A stretch of DNA of 46,511 nt from Rhizobium alarense (GTDB taxonomy: Bacteria > Pseudomonadota > Alphaproteobacteria > Rhizobiales > Rhizobiaceae): the NCBI RefSeq assembly GCF_021555155.1, contig NZ_JAKGBU010000015.1:23864-70374 (forward strand), in the 5' to 3' direction. Within the stretch, counting starts at the first letter, position 1. The number at the start of each line of letters is the position of its first letter. The position numbers and the translations under genes are program-made. The notes under the pieces are model-generated. The model searched no databases, was not told where the DNA came from, and was given only the letters and a program-made list of their open reading frames with translations. Shown piece by piece: positions 26,189 through 34,522 of the stretch.

Positions 26189-27175
26189 ATGACCGCGTCC
26201 CTTTCGGTGATTGACTGGCTGCTCGATTCCGACCCGGCGATCCGCTGGCAGGTCCTGCGCGACCTGCTCGATGCGCCTGACGCGGAGTGGCAGGCGGAGC
26301 GTGCCAAAGTCGAGACCGAAGGCTGGGGCGCCGACCTTCTCTCTCGCCAGGATGCGGACGGACAATGGGCCGGCGGCGCCTTTATGCCGGCCGACTACAC
26401 GGAAGAGAAATGGCGCGAACTGGGCCAGGCCTGGACCGCTACCTGCTTTTCGCTGCAGCAACTTCACGAATACGGCCTTGATCCCGCCTCCGAGCGCGCG
26501 CACCGGACAGTTGATCTTATCGGCCGGAATTCCCGCTGGGACGAGGGCGGCCAGCCCTTCTGGGAGGGTGAAGTCGAGGAATGCATCAATGCCCGCACGG
26601 TGACTGCGGGGGTCTACTTCTGCGTCGACGTTTCGCCGATCGTGAGACGGCTGCTCGGCGAGCGGCAGCCGGACGGCGGCTGGAACTGCGAGCGCTGCAA
26701 CGGCTCGCATCGCTCCTCCTTCCACACGACGATCAATGTGCTGGAGGCTCTTCTTGCCTACGAGCAGGGCGGTGGCGGCACGCCGGAAACCCGTGCGGCG
26801 CGGGCGGCCGGCGAAGAATATCTGCTGAAACGCGGCCTTTTCCGCAGGCTTGCCACCGGAGAGCCGATCGACGAACGCTATTTGAAACTCCTGTACCCGA
26901 CCCGCTGGCGCTATGATCTCCTGCGGGCGCTCGACTATTTCCGCGCCGCGTCACTGGCGACAGGCACGGACCGCGATCCGCGTCTGGCCGAAGCGATAGG
27001 GCACCTGCGCTCCCGCCGGTCGGAGGATGGCACATGGCCGCTCGACTGGACGATGAAGGGACCGGTGTGGTTCGAGATGGAAGCGGCGGGCAAGCCCTCG
27101 CGCTGGATCACGCTCCGGGCCTTGCGGGTGCTGCGCTGGTGGGACGCGTCAACGGTCGTTGGCGGCGTGGTGTAA
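26189..27175 (+). CDS. Alpha/alpha-toroid (terpenoid cyclase/prenyltransferase-fold) protein of unknown function
   Basis: 328 residues from the ATG at 26189 (a TTG ten codons upstream is possible). It opens DPAIRWQVLRDLL and carries repeated helical-hairpin signatures ending in QW-like motifs: RQDADGQWAGGAF, RQPDGGWNCERCNGSHRSSF and RRSEDGTWPLDW. This matches the squalene-cyclase/prenyltransferase barrel. The DxDD catalytic acid of hopene cyclases is not seen, and the length is about half that of a hopene cyclase, so a cyclase activity is unlikely. Two CxxC-type cysteines in NCERCNG could bind metal. It stands alone after ung, with no terpenoid genes nearby. Confidence 0.75.
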   Translation: MTASLSVIDWLLDSDPAIRWQVLRDLLDAPDAEWQAERAKVETEGWGADLLSRQDADGQWAGGAFMPADYTEEKWRELGQAWTATCFSLQQLHEYGLDPASERAHRTVDLIGRNSRWDEGGQPFWEGEVEECINARTVTAGVYFCVDVSPIVRRLLGERQPDGGWNCERCNGSHRSSFHTTINVLEALLAYEQGGGGTPETRAARAAGEEYLLKRGLFRRLATGEPIDERYLKLLYPTRWRYDLLRALDYFRAASLATGTDRDPRLAEAIGHLRSRRSEDGTWPLDWTMKGPVWFEMEAAGKPSRWITLRALRVLRWWDASTVVGGVV

Positions 27176-27187
27176 GACGTCGCCGCT

Positions 27188-28141
27188 TCAGCCCTGTCGC
27201 ACCAGCGTTTTCTCGATCAGGTTGATCACCATCTCCGCCTCGATGCCGGTGCAGGCGAGCTGGCTCGGGATGTCGTCCCAGTTGCCGGGCGGGAAATGGC
27301 GGCTGTCGGGTTTCTGGATCGTCTGGCCGTCGGCAATGCCGCCGGCGACGACGCGGATCGCGCCGCTGCGCGTCGTGAAAAGCTCCGGCGCAACGAGATA
27401 GACGCAGGCGCAGCTGTCGTGCACGACCATGCCGTCCTCGACATGCCGACCGTAGAAGTCGATGTAGAACTGCGAGATGTCAGAGAGCAGCTTTGCATCC
27501 TTGCCGCCGCGCTCGACGATGCGGGCAAGCCGCGTGCGCGTCATCACCGTCTGCATGGTAACGTCGAGGCCGACGACGACGACCTTCCACGGTGCCGTCA
27601 TCACCACGTCGGCCGCTTCCGGGTCGCCGTGGATGTTGGCTTCTGCCGCCGGGGTGATGTTGCCCGGCACGTCGAAGGCGCCGCCCATGATGATGACCTG
27701 CTTGACGAGGCCGGCGATCTCCGGGTCCTCCTTCAGCGCATAGGCAAGGTTCGACATGCGGCCAACGGCGATCAGCGTCACCTCGCCGGGGTTGGCGCGC
27801 ACGGTGTCGATGATGAAGCGGTGCGCCGGGCGGCCGTCGACCGGCAGGTCGATCGTTTCCGGCACGTCTATATTGCCGAGCCCGTCATGGCCGTGGATCA
27901 GCACCGGCCAGTCGACGGGGTTGCGCATCGGGTCCCAGGTCTTGCCCTCGCCCTTGGCGACGGGTGCGGCGATGCCCCATTCACGCTTCAGGAACAGCGC
28001 ATTGCGCGTCGTCGTATCCACCGAGGCATTGCCGAAGACGGTGGTGATGCCGACGAGGTCGATCTCGGGATGGCGGTGCAGGAAGAGGAGTGCCATCGCG
28101 TCGTCCACACCTGGATCGGTGTCGAAGATGACCTTGTGCAT
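27188..28141 (-). CDS. Nucleoside hydrolase (inosine-uridine preferring type)
   Basis: 317 residues. The calcium-binding signature DTDPGVDDAMALL (7-19) is intact, with TTVFGN, the VGRMSNLA loop, IIMGGAF and a His in VHDSCACVYL where family members have the active-site histidine. These enzymes split nucleosides into base and ribose for salvage. It follows the D-amino-acid dehydrogenase-like gene by 42 bases on the same strand and probably shares its transcript, an unusual pairing. Confidence 0.9.
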   Translation of the reverse strand: MHKVIFDTDPGVDDAMALLFLHRHPEIDLVGITTVFGNASVDTTTRNALFLKREWGIAAPVAKGEGKTWDPMRNPVDWPVLIHGHDGLGNIDVPETIDLPVDGRPAHRFIIDTVRANPGEVTLIAVGRMSNLAYALKEDPEIAGLVKQVIIMGGAFDVPGNITPAAEANIHGDPEAADVVMTAPWKVVVVGLDVTMQTVMTRTRLARIVERGGKDAKLLSDISQFYIDFYGRHVEDGMVVHDSCACVYLVAPELFTTRSGAIRVVAGGIADGQTIQKPDSRHFPPGNWDDIPSQLACTGIEAEMVINLIEKTLVRQG

Positions 28142-28183
28142 GGTGTGGTTCTTTCATTCTTGCCGGTTTTGTCGAAGGGAGGG

Positions 28184-29419
28184 CTACTGGAAGCGGGCGA
28201 TCGAGAAGGGCGCGAGGCCCTGATCGCCCGTCCCCGCGAGCAGGTTCGCCACATGCCGTCCGGTCGTCGCCGAGAGCGTCAGTCCCAGATGGCCGTGGCC
28301 GAAGGCGAAGGCGATGCGCGTGTCGCCCGGGTGCAGGCCGATCACCGGCAGGGAATCCGGTGTCGAGGGCCGGCGGCCCATCCACTCGGTGCCGCCGTCT
28401 TCGGGCAGGTCCGGCACGTAGCGGCGCATCTTCCTGCGCATCGCCCCGGCGCGGGCGTAGTTCGCCGCCGTTTCGGGTTTGGCGAGCTCCACTGCGCCGC
28501 CGACCCGCAACGCATTCTCGAAGGGCGTTGCGACGAAACCGTGCTCGGAAAAAAAGACGGGCATTTCGAGCGTCAGGGACGGGTTGACGAAGGTCGTGTT
28601 GTAGCCGCGTTCAGTCTCGAGATGCACGTGCAGTCCCAGCCTCTCCACCAGCGTCTTCGACCAGACCCCGGCAGTGATCACCGCCTTATCGAAGAGATGG
28701 GCATTCTGCGCGCCGGTGCGCACGGTGATCCCGTCCGTGCCCCGTTCGGCCGACGTCACGGCGGCGTCGATGAAGGTCGCCCGTTCGCGCAGCGTCGCCT
28801 GCAGCCGACGCAGCAGCGTCAGCGGATATTCAAAGGTCTGGTAGCCGTCGTTGTAGACCGCGCCGGCGAAGTTGCCCTTGAGTGCCGGAATCCGGCGGCG
28901 GGTCTCGGCGGCGTCGAGCGTCTCGACATTGCAGCCGACGAGCCGTGCATTCTCTGCCTCGTGTGTGAAGGCCTTGTCGCGTGCCGCCACCGTATCGAAG
29001 ATCGTCATCGCGCCCGTGCGGCGGATATGGCCGGTGACGCCGGCGATCTCCCCCATTGCGTGGTGGTCGGCCTCCGCCGTCTTCATCAGGAACAGCAATG
29101 CCTCGCGTGAGCGCGCCACCTGCGACGGGCGCGAGGCAAGCAGGAAACGGCTGAGCCAGGGCATCAGCGCCGGAAGGTCTCCCCAGCGCACGGTCAGCGG
29201 CCCCAGAGGGTCCAGCAGCCATTTCGGTGCGGAGAGGAGCATGCCCGGTCGGGCGATCGGGTCGATCTCCGGCACGGCGAGGATGCCCGCATTGCCGACC
29301 GAGGCTGGCAAACCGCCGGCGTCCCGCTCGATCACCGTCACCTGATGGCCCTGTTCGAGCAAATGCAGGGCCGTGGCGCAGCCGATGATGCCGCCGCCAA
29401 CGATTCCGATATGTGCCAT
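28184..29419 (-). CDS. FAD-dependent D-amino-acid dehydrogenase-like protein (DadA family)
   Basis: 411 residues from the ATG at 29419; an upstream extension is discarded. FAD-binding VGGGIIGCATA is at 7-17, the acidic strand end VIERD follows, then DAO-family segments: GNAGILAVPEIDP near 45, VITAGVWS around 245, and the C-terminal GHGHLGLTLSATTGR flavin-binding strand. Family members oxidise D-amino acids, hydroxyproline isomers or related amines with a membrane electron acceptor. No racemase is adjacent, so DadA itself is not certain; a hydroxyproline- or opine-type substrate is equally possible. Confidence 0.85.
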   Translation of the reverse strand: MAHIGIVGGGIIGCATALHLLEQGHQVTVIERDAGGLPASVGNAGILAVPEIDPIARPGMLLSAPKWLLDPLGPLTVRWGDLPALMPWLSRFLLASRPSQVARSREALLFLMKTAEADHHAMGEIAGVTGHIRRTGAMTIFDTVAARDKAFTHEAENARLVGCNVETLDAAETRRRIPALKGNFAGAVYNDGYQTFEYPLTLLRRLQATLRERATFIDAAVTSAERGTDGITVRTGAQNAHLFDKAVITAGVWSKTLVERLGLHVHLETERGYNTTFVNPSLTLEMPVFFSEHGFVATPFENALRVGGAVELAKPETAANYARAGAMRRKMRRYVPDLPEDGGTEWMGRRPSTPDSLPVIGLHPGDTRIAFAFGHGHLGLTLSATTGRHVANLLAGTGDQGLAPFSIARFQ

Positions 29420-29555
29420 GAACGTCCCGTCTTTTGCGCGGGCGATTGCTCGCCCGTCTGATTTGGCCGGACGATAGACGGAAATGAACGGGCTGTCGAC
29501 CTTGGGAAAATGGTCCTTTGCCGAGCCCGGGAGCAGCCGGAAAGGTCCGGTTCCT

Positions 29556-30428
29556 TCAGCTTCCGGTTGAGACCGCAGGCGCCTCTTCGGCTGCAATGCC
29601 GGCCCTGCGGAGCTGGATACCCTGCCAGACGAAGGCGGCGGCGAAGACTATCGTCATCAAGACGACGATGGTCGGCGCGGGCGCGCTGTCGAGGAAGAAG
29701 CTCAAGTAGATTCCGGTGAAGGAGGTGCCGGTCGCGACCGCGACGGCCGTCGCGAGCATCGTGGTGAAACGCCGCGTGACGAGCGCCGCGATCGCGCCCG
29801 GTGCGACAAGCATCGCGACGGAAAGGATGATGCCCACCGCCTTCAGCGCACCGACAACCACAAGCGAAAGCACCGCCAGAAGCCCGTAGTGCAGGAGCTT
29901 GACCGGCAGCCCGATCGCGCAGGCATGCTGTCGGTCGAAGGCATGGACGAGCAGATCCTTGCGCAGGATCAGGATGAAGCCGGTGCTGACGAGCGCGATG
30001 ATGCCGGTCTCGACGAGGTCGGCGACCGCGATGCCCAGCATGTCGCCGAAGAGGATGTGGTCGAGGTGGATATCCGGCTGGACCTTGACATAGAGAACGA
30101 GACCGAAACCGAACATGCCCGAGAAGACGATGCCGAGGACGGTATCCTCCTTCACCCGGCTGTTGTCCTTCAGGTAGCCGGCCGCGAGCGCGCAGAAGAG
30201 CCCGGCGACGAAGGCGCCGGCTGCGAAGGGCAGGCCGACGATATAGGCGACGACGACGCCCGGCAGCACGGCGTGGGAGACCGCGTCGCCCATCAGCGAC
30301 CAGCCCTTGAGCACGAGATAACAGGACAGAAGAGCCATCGGCACGGCGACGAGCAGCGTCACCACGAAGGCGTTCTGCATGAAGGCGAGTTGGAACGGCA
30401 GCAGGGCCATTTCGAGAGTTTCGCTCAT
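29556..30428 (-). CDS. sitD: Manganese/iron ABC transporter permease SitD
   Basis: 290 residues from the ATG at 30428, which overlaps the sitC stop by four bases. About eight hydrophobic segments; the ABC-3 family signature SLMGDAVSHAVLPGVVVAY and SVAMLVAPGAIAALVT are present. With SitC it forms the inner-membrane channel for Mn(II). Last gene of the sit operon; the segment beyond it (29420-29555) shows no clear terminator. Confidence 0.93.
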   Translation of the reverse strand: MSETLEMALLPFQLAFMQNAFVVTLLVAVPMALLSCYLVLKGWSLMGDAVSHAVLPGVVVAYIVGLPFAAGAFVAGLFCALAAGYLKDNSRVKEDTVLGIVFSGMFGFGLVLYVKVQPDIHLDHILFGDMLGIAVADLVETGIIALVSTGFILILRKDLLVHAFDRQHACAIGLPVKLLHYGLLAVLSLVVVGALKAVGIILSVAMLVAPGAIAALVTRRFTTMLATAVAVATGTSFTGIYLSFFLDSAPAPTIVVLMTIVFAAAFVWQGIQLRRAGIAAEEAPAVSTGS

Positions 30429-31297
30429 CGCGCGGCTCCCGTTGCTTCTTCGAGTGCCAGCCGGCCCTTGCGGCGGGCGGCAAGCAGACCGTGTTTGGGC
30501 GCAAAGGCGAAGGCGGCAAGGAAGATCGCCGTCTGCAGCACGACGATGATGCCGCCGGTCGCCCCGTCGAGGAAATAGGAGAGGTAGGCCCCGATGAAGC
30601 TCGTTGCCGCGCCGATGCCGGCGGCGAGCACGATCAGGCGCTGGAAGCGGTCCGTCAGCAGATAGGCCGTGGCACCCGGCGTCACCACCATGGCGACGAC
30701 GAGGAAGGCGCCGACAGTCTGCAACGCCGCGACCGTCGAGGCGCTGAGCAGGGTGAAGAACAGGATCTTGAGCGCGGTCGGATTCAGGCCGATCGAGCGG
30801 GCATGGCTTTCGTCGAAGAAGGTGACCATGAGATCCTTCCACTTCAGCAGCAGGACCACCAGTGTCACCCCGCCGATGATGGCGAGCTGCAGCGTATCCT
30901 GCGGCGTGATCGCGAGGATATTGCCGAGCACGATCGTCTGAATGTTCACCGAAGTCGGCGACAGCGAGACCATGAAGAGGCCGATGCCGAAGAAGGAGGT
31001 GAAGATCATGCCGATGATCGCATCCTCTTTCAGCTTCGTGCGGCGGTTGAGGAAAAGCATGGCGCCGGCGGCGAGCCCGCCGGAGAGGAAGGCGCCGGCG
31101 GCAAAAGGCAGGCCCAGCATATAGGCGCCGGCGACGCCGGGCACGATCGCATGCGAGAGCGCGTCACCGATCAGCGACCAGCCCTTCAGCATCAGATAGG
31201 CCGAGAGGAAGCCGCAGACGCAGCCGACGAGCGCACTCACCCACATCGCATTGACCATGTAGGAATAGCCGAACGGCTCGATCAGGGTGTCGGTCAT
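30425..31297 (-). CDS. sitC: Manganese/iron ABC transporter permease SitC
   Basis: 290 residues, an ABC-3 family permease with [36 protein letters not shown] and [18 protein letters not shown]. It is similar in layout to SitD, as expected of the two-permease sit arrangement. The start overlaps the sitB stop by four bases, so translation is coupled along the operon. Confidence 0.94.
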   Translation of the reverse strand: MTDTLIEPFGYSYMVNAMWVSALVGCVCGFLSAYLMLKGWSLIGDALSHAIVPGVAGAYMLGLPFAAGAFLSGGLAAGAMLFLNRRTKLKEDAIIGMIFTSFFGIGLFMVSLSPTSVNIQTIVLGNILAITPQDTLQLAIIGGVTLVVLLLKWKDLMVTFFDESHARSIGLNPTALKILFFTLLSASTVAALQTVGAFLVVAMVVTPGATAYLLTDRFQRLIVLAAGIGAATSFIGAYLSYFLDGATGGIIVVLQTAIFLAAFAFAPKHGLLAARRKGRLALEEATGAAR

Positions 31298-32163
31298 TCG
31301 ACCTTTTCCTCCGCCCGCTCGCCATAGATGACGAAAGGCCGCTCGTCGTCGGTGATGACCTTGATCGAACGTCTGTCCTCGTCGTCATGCAGGTCGCGGC
31401 CGCCGAGGATGAAGTGTCGAAGCACCCCGCCGAAGGCCCGCTCCAGATTGGCCTCGGTGAAGGTCTCCGCCGTCAGGCCGGCGGCGATGACGGTGCCCTT
31501 GACGAGGATGGTGCGGTCGCAGAAATCGGGCACGCTGCCGAGATTGTGCGTCGAGACGAGCATCACGCGTCCCTCGTCGCGCAATGTCTTCAGGAGTGCG
31601 ATGATCTGCTCCTCCGTCGTGACGTCAACACCGGTGAAGGGTTCGTCGAGCAGGATAACCTGCCCCTCCTGCGCCAGCGCTCGTGCCAGGAAGACGCGCT
31701 TGCGCTGGCCACCGGAGAGTTCGCCGATCTGCCGCTTGCGGAAGTCGCTCATGTTGACCCGCACCAGCGCTTCCTCGACCATGGCATGGTCGTGCTTCGA
31801 GGGGATGCGTAACCAGTTCATGTGGCCATAACGGCCCATCATCACCACGTCCTCGACGAGAACGGGGAAGCTCCAGTCGACCTCCTCGGCCTGCGGCACA
31901 TAGGCAACGAGGTTCTTCTTCAGCGCCTCGCGCACGCTCATACCGAGGATCGTCACCGTCCCCGCGGCAACCGGCACGAAGCCCATGATCGACTTGAAGA
32001 GGGTGGACTTGCCGCTGCCGTTGACGCCGACGAGGGCCGTGATCGTTCCCTTCGGGATGGAAAAACTCGCGTGGCGGAGCGCCGTGTGACCGTTTCGATA
32101 GGTGACGGTCACGTCGCTTGCCGTAATGCCTTCGACCGGCGCTGCGCGCTTGCCCATCATCAT
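31294..32163 (-). CDS. sitB: Manganese/iron ABC transporter ATP-binding protein SitB
   Basis: 289 residues (three consecutive ATG codons at 32163, 32160 and 32157; the first overlaps the sitA stop). Walker [10 protein letters not shown] (46-54), signature LSGGQRKR (149-156), Walker B VILLDEP (169-175) and switch His in VSTHNLGSV. The C-terminal extension beyond residue ~250 contains [13 protein letters not shown], an acidic/His stretch typical of SitB. It energises Mn(II) import by SitCD. Confidence 0.94.
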   Translation of the reverse strand: MMMGKRAAPVEGITASDVTVTYRNGHTALRHASFSIPKGTITALVGVNGSGKSTLFKSIMGFVPVAAGTVTILGMSVREALKKNLVAYVPQAEEVDWSFPVLVEDVVMMGRYGHMNWLRIPSKHDHAMVEEALVRVNMSDFRKRQIGELSGGQRKRVFLARALAQEGQVILLDEPFTGVDVTTEEQIIALLKTLRDEGRVMLVSTHNLGSVPDFCDRTILVKGTVIAAGLTAETFTEANLERAFGGVLRHFILGGRDLHDDEDRRSIKVITDDERPFVIYGERAEEKVE

Positions 32164-33056
32164 TGCGTCAGGCCTTTCACGATGGTTTCGGATGTGGCCC
32201 TGAGCAGGTCGAGATAGCTTGGGACCGGGCCGTCGGCTTCGCTGAGCGAGTCCACGTAGAGCACGCCGCCATAGGCTGCCCCCGTTTCGGCGGCGACCTG
32301 CTTGGCCGGGTCGGCGGAAACCGTGCTTTCGCTGAACACCACGTGGATATTGTATTCGCGCACGGCGTCGATGACGGCTTTCACCTGTTTCGGCGTGCCT
32401 TGCTGGTCGGCATTGATCGGCCAGAGATAGAGTTCCTTCAGGCCGAAGTCGCGGGCGAGATAGCTGAAGGCGCCCTCGCTCGTCACCAGCCAGCGCCGGT
32501 CCTCGGGCAACCGGCCGATTTCCGCCTTCATCTCGGCGGCGAGCGCGGTGATCTTTTCCGAGTAGGCCTTGGCGTTCGCATCATAGGTGGCTGCGTTGTC
32601 AGGATCGATCGAGACCAGGGCCTTGCGGATGTTCTCGACATAGATCAGCGCGTTGTCGGGCGACATCCAGGCGTGCGGATTCGGCTTGCCCGTATAGGGG
32701 CCTTCGGCAATTCCCATCGGCTCGATGCCGTCGCTCACCGTCACGTTGGGCACATCGCCCAGATTGGCGAGGAATTTCTGGAACCATAGTTCGAGGTTCA
32801 GCCCGTTCCACAGCACGAGCCTGGCGTCCTGCGCCTTCAGAATGTCGCGCGGCGTCGGCTGGTAGTTGTGGATCTCGGCGCCGGGCTTGGTGATCGATTC
32901 CACCTCGGCCGCGTCGCCGGCGACGTTGCGCGCGATGTCGGCGATGACCGTGAAGGTCGTGACGACCTTCGGCTTCGCCTGGGCGTGCGCCGTCGCGAAA
33001 GAGACGGTTGCGAGACCGGCTGCGACAATCAGCGATTTGAGCAGGTGAAACGACAT
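32160..33056 (-). CDS. sitA: Manganese/iron-binding periplasmic protein SitA
   Basis: 298 residues from the ATG at 33056 (AGAGG upstream); an upstream in-frame start lies inside the Mur box and is rejected. Signal peptide residues 1-26 end AHAQA. Cluster A-I (ZnuA/PsaA) metal ligands are visible: His63 in EIHNYQP, His128 in PNPHAWM, Glu194 in TSEGAFSYL and Asp269 in LYVDSLSE. The short His-poor loop favours Mn/Fe over Zn. It delivers metal to SitBCD. The promoter with two Mur boxes lies directly upstream. Confidence 0.95.
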   Translation of the reverse strand: MSFHLLKSLIVAAGLATVSFATAHAQAKPKVVTTFTVIADIARNVAGDAAEVESITKPGAEIHNYQPTPRDILKAQDARLVLWNGLNLELWFQKFLANLGDVPNVTVSDGIEPMGIAEGPYTGKPNPHAWMSPDNALIYVENIRKALVSIDPDNAATYDANAKAYSEKITALAAEMKAEIGRLPEDRRWLVTSEGAFSYLARDFGLKELYLWPINADQQGTPKQVKAVIDAVREYNIHVVFSESTVSADPAKQVAAETGAAYGGVLYVDSLSEADGPVPSYLDLLRATSETIVKGLTQ

Positions 33057-33078
33057 TCTGGCCTCTTTGATAATGATT

Positions 33079-33095
33079 TTGCGAACGATTTGCAA
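33079..33095. promoter_or_regulatory. Mur/Fur-type box 2, at the sitA transcription start
   Basis: TTGCGAACGATTTGCAA, an imperfect 17-bp palindrome with TTGC/GCAA ends, just downstream of the predicted -10. It matches in form the Mn-responsive sequences described for rhizobial sitA promoters. Confidence 0.72.
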
Positions 33096-33096
33096 T

Positions 33097-33125
33097 TAGA
33101 TAGAGCCGCGCCGTCGTGAAGTCAA
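33097..33125 (-). promoter_or_regulatory. Predicted sitABCD promoter
   Basis: On the minus strand TTGACT (33125-33120), 17-bp spacer, TATCTA (33102-33097). It is bracketed by the two Mur-type palindromes, one just upstream of the -35 and one over the start site. Confidence 0.65.
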
Positions 33126-33129
33126 CGCT

Positions 33130-33148
33130 ATTGCAAATCATTTGCAAT
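33130..33148. promoter_or_regulatory. Mur/Fur-type box 1
   Basis: ATTGCAAATCATTTGCAAT: a perfect 19-bp palindrome apart from its central base. It is the best repressor site in the window. Mur (the manganese-sensing Fur homologue of rhizobia) is the expected binder. It lies between sitA and the divergent His-rich protein gene and could affect both. Confidence 0.8.
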
Positions 33149-33269
33149 AATACGGTTTGTGCAGCGCCTTAAGGCTTTTGAAACGCCGGAGGACTAGCTT
33201 GGCGCCGAAATGCGTTCGCTCCGGCGGCGCCATTGGTCGAACGCCCGAAGGTTGAGAGTAGGCGCCACG

Positions 33270-33980
33270 GTGAAATTCGTTCCCGCAAAGCTGCGTCTGT
33301 CGCGAAAGGTTCTCGTGCTCGTCGCGGGCGTCCTCGTGCTGTCCGGCGCTTCGGGGGCCGCTGCGGTCTTCGTCGGCCGGGATGCCATCCTGGGCCCGCC
33401 GGCGGAGAAGGTGACGGGTGTTTCCTGCACGGTCGTCAACACGGTGCGCCTTGAGCGCGACGGCCAGCACTGGGTCCGCCGCTACGTGCGTGCGCATGCG
33501 CTGGACGGCGATGTCCGGGTCAAGACGGCGCTGCGCGTCGCAGGCGCTTTTGCCAACAAGGAGGAGGCAGACCTCTACCAGGTCGTCCTGCTCGACGACG
33601 CGGGGCCCGCCCATCGCGCCGACATGCGCGGCCGCGCCATCGGCGCCGAGGTGCTGTTCGCCCGCAATCCGGCCGTCATCCCCGGCATGACCGCGCCGTT
33701 CGTCGCCCGCTATGTCGACGGTGCGCCCTCCGCGAACGGTGAATTCTACGGTGAGAAGCACGAGCTCTCGCTCGACGAGATCAAGGAAATCGTCACCGCC
33801 ATGAGCCAGCCGGAGGACTGCAGCGATCCGGGGTCGGAGGGGGGAGAAGACGGCCACGGCGCGCCCAGCGAGGTCGCGTCTGCTGATCATGGATCCGGCG
33901 GGCATGGCGATGAGACACCCGCCGCGGACCATGGCGGAGAGGAAGAGCGTGGCGAAGGCGCGCACGACGAGGGCCATTGA
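33270..33980 (+). CDS. Membrane-anchored protein with His/Asp/Glu-rich C-terminal tail, unknown function
   Basis: 236 residues from the GTG at 33270 (GAGAGTAGG upstream); an ATG at 33210 would add 20 arginine-rich residues and is less likely. A short basic N-terminus is followed by one membrane helix (about residues 13-35, KVLVLVAGVLVLSGASGAAA), then a ~140-residue extracytoplasmic domain with one Cys (VSCTVVN), and a final ~45-residue tail with six histidines among many Asp, Glu and Gly. The tail looks metal-binding. It diverges from sitABCD and shares its Mur-box control region, which suggests a role in manganese or iron handling. I do not recognise the family. Confidence 0.75.
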   Translation: MKFVPAKLRLSRKVLVLVAGVLVLSGASGAAAVFVGRDAILGPPAEKVTGVSCTVVNTVRLERDGQHWVRRYVRAHALDGDVRVKTALRVAGAFANKEEADLYQVVLLDDAGPAHRADMRGRAIGAEVLFARNPAVIPGMTAPFVARYVDGAPSANGEFYGEKHELSLDEIKEIVTAMSQPEDCSDPGSEGGEDGHGAPSEVASADHGSGGHGDETPAADHGGEEERGEGAHDEGH

Positions 33981-34012
33981 GGCTTGCTCTCCGGCCGCTT
34001 CATAGCCCGGTT

Positions 34013-34408
34013 TCAGGCCTCGTCGGCGTAGCAGACGGCCTGCAGCTTGTTGCCGTCCGGGTCGCGCACATAGGCGGCATAGTAGTTCGGGCCGTAGTGC
34101 GGCCGCGGTCCCGGGGCGCCTTCGTCGGCACCGGCGTTTGCCAATGCGCGCTCGTGGAATTCGTGAACCTGCTGCCGCGTATCGGCGATGAAGGCGACAT
34201 GCGTGCCGTTGCCCCAGGTGGCTGGTCTGCCGTCGGCGGGGCTGTAGATGTAGATGGTCGGCATCCGGCCATCGCGCTCATAGGCAAGCGGCTTTTCCGC
34301 CGGTTTCGGCAGTCGTGCAAAGCCGATCGCCCCGAGCACGGCATCGTAAAACCGCGCCGAGCGCGCCTTGTCATTGGTCCCTAAGGTGATGTGGCTGATG
34401 ATGGACAA
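34013..34408 (-). CDS. VOC family (glyoxalase/bleomycin resistance) protein
   Basis: 131 residues from a TTG at 34408, chosen because AGGGGAAAA lies seven bases upstream; the only upstream ATG falls in the loop of the lysS terminator. A single vicinal-oxygen-chelate domain: SIISHITLGTNDKARSARFYD at the start, THVAFIAD in the middle and YVRDPDGNKLQAVCY at the end. The His of HITLG and the C-terminal Glu/Gln positions would form the metal site. The substrate is unknown. Convergent with the His-rich membrane protein gene. Confidence 0.85.
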   Translation of the reverse strand: MSIISHITLGTNDKARSARFYDAVLGAIGFARLPKPAEKPLAYERDGRMPTIYIYSPADGRPATWGNGTHVAFIADTRQQVHEFHERALANAGADEGAPGPRPHYGPNYYAAYVRDPDGNKLQAVCYADEA

Positions 34409-34446
34409 CGCTTTTCCCCTCGTTGCGGGCCTGGAGAATAAATAGG

Positions 34447-34482
34447 CAGGCCCTGCTGACAGCATTATGTCAGCAGGCCCTG
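34447..34482 (-). terminator. Rho-independent terminator of lysS
   Basis: Arms CAGGCCCTGCTGACA and TGTCAGCAGGCCCTG (15 bases each, one internal mismatch) around the loop GCATTA. On the minus strand, downstream of lysS, the hairpin is followed by CCTATTTATT, a moderately U-rich tail. Confidence 0.75.
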
Positions 34483-34522
34483 AACGTCAGCCGCATCGTG
34501 GGTGCGGCGAATGCCCCGCGCC

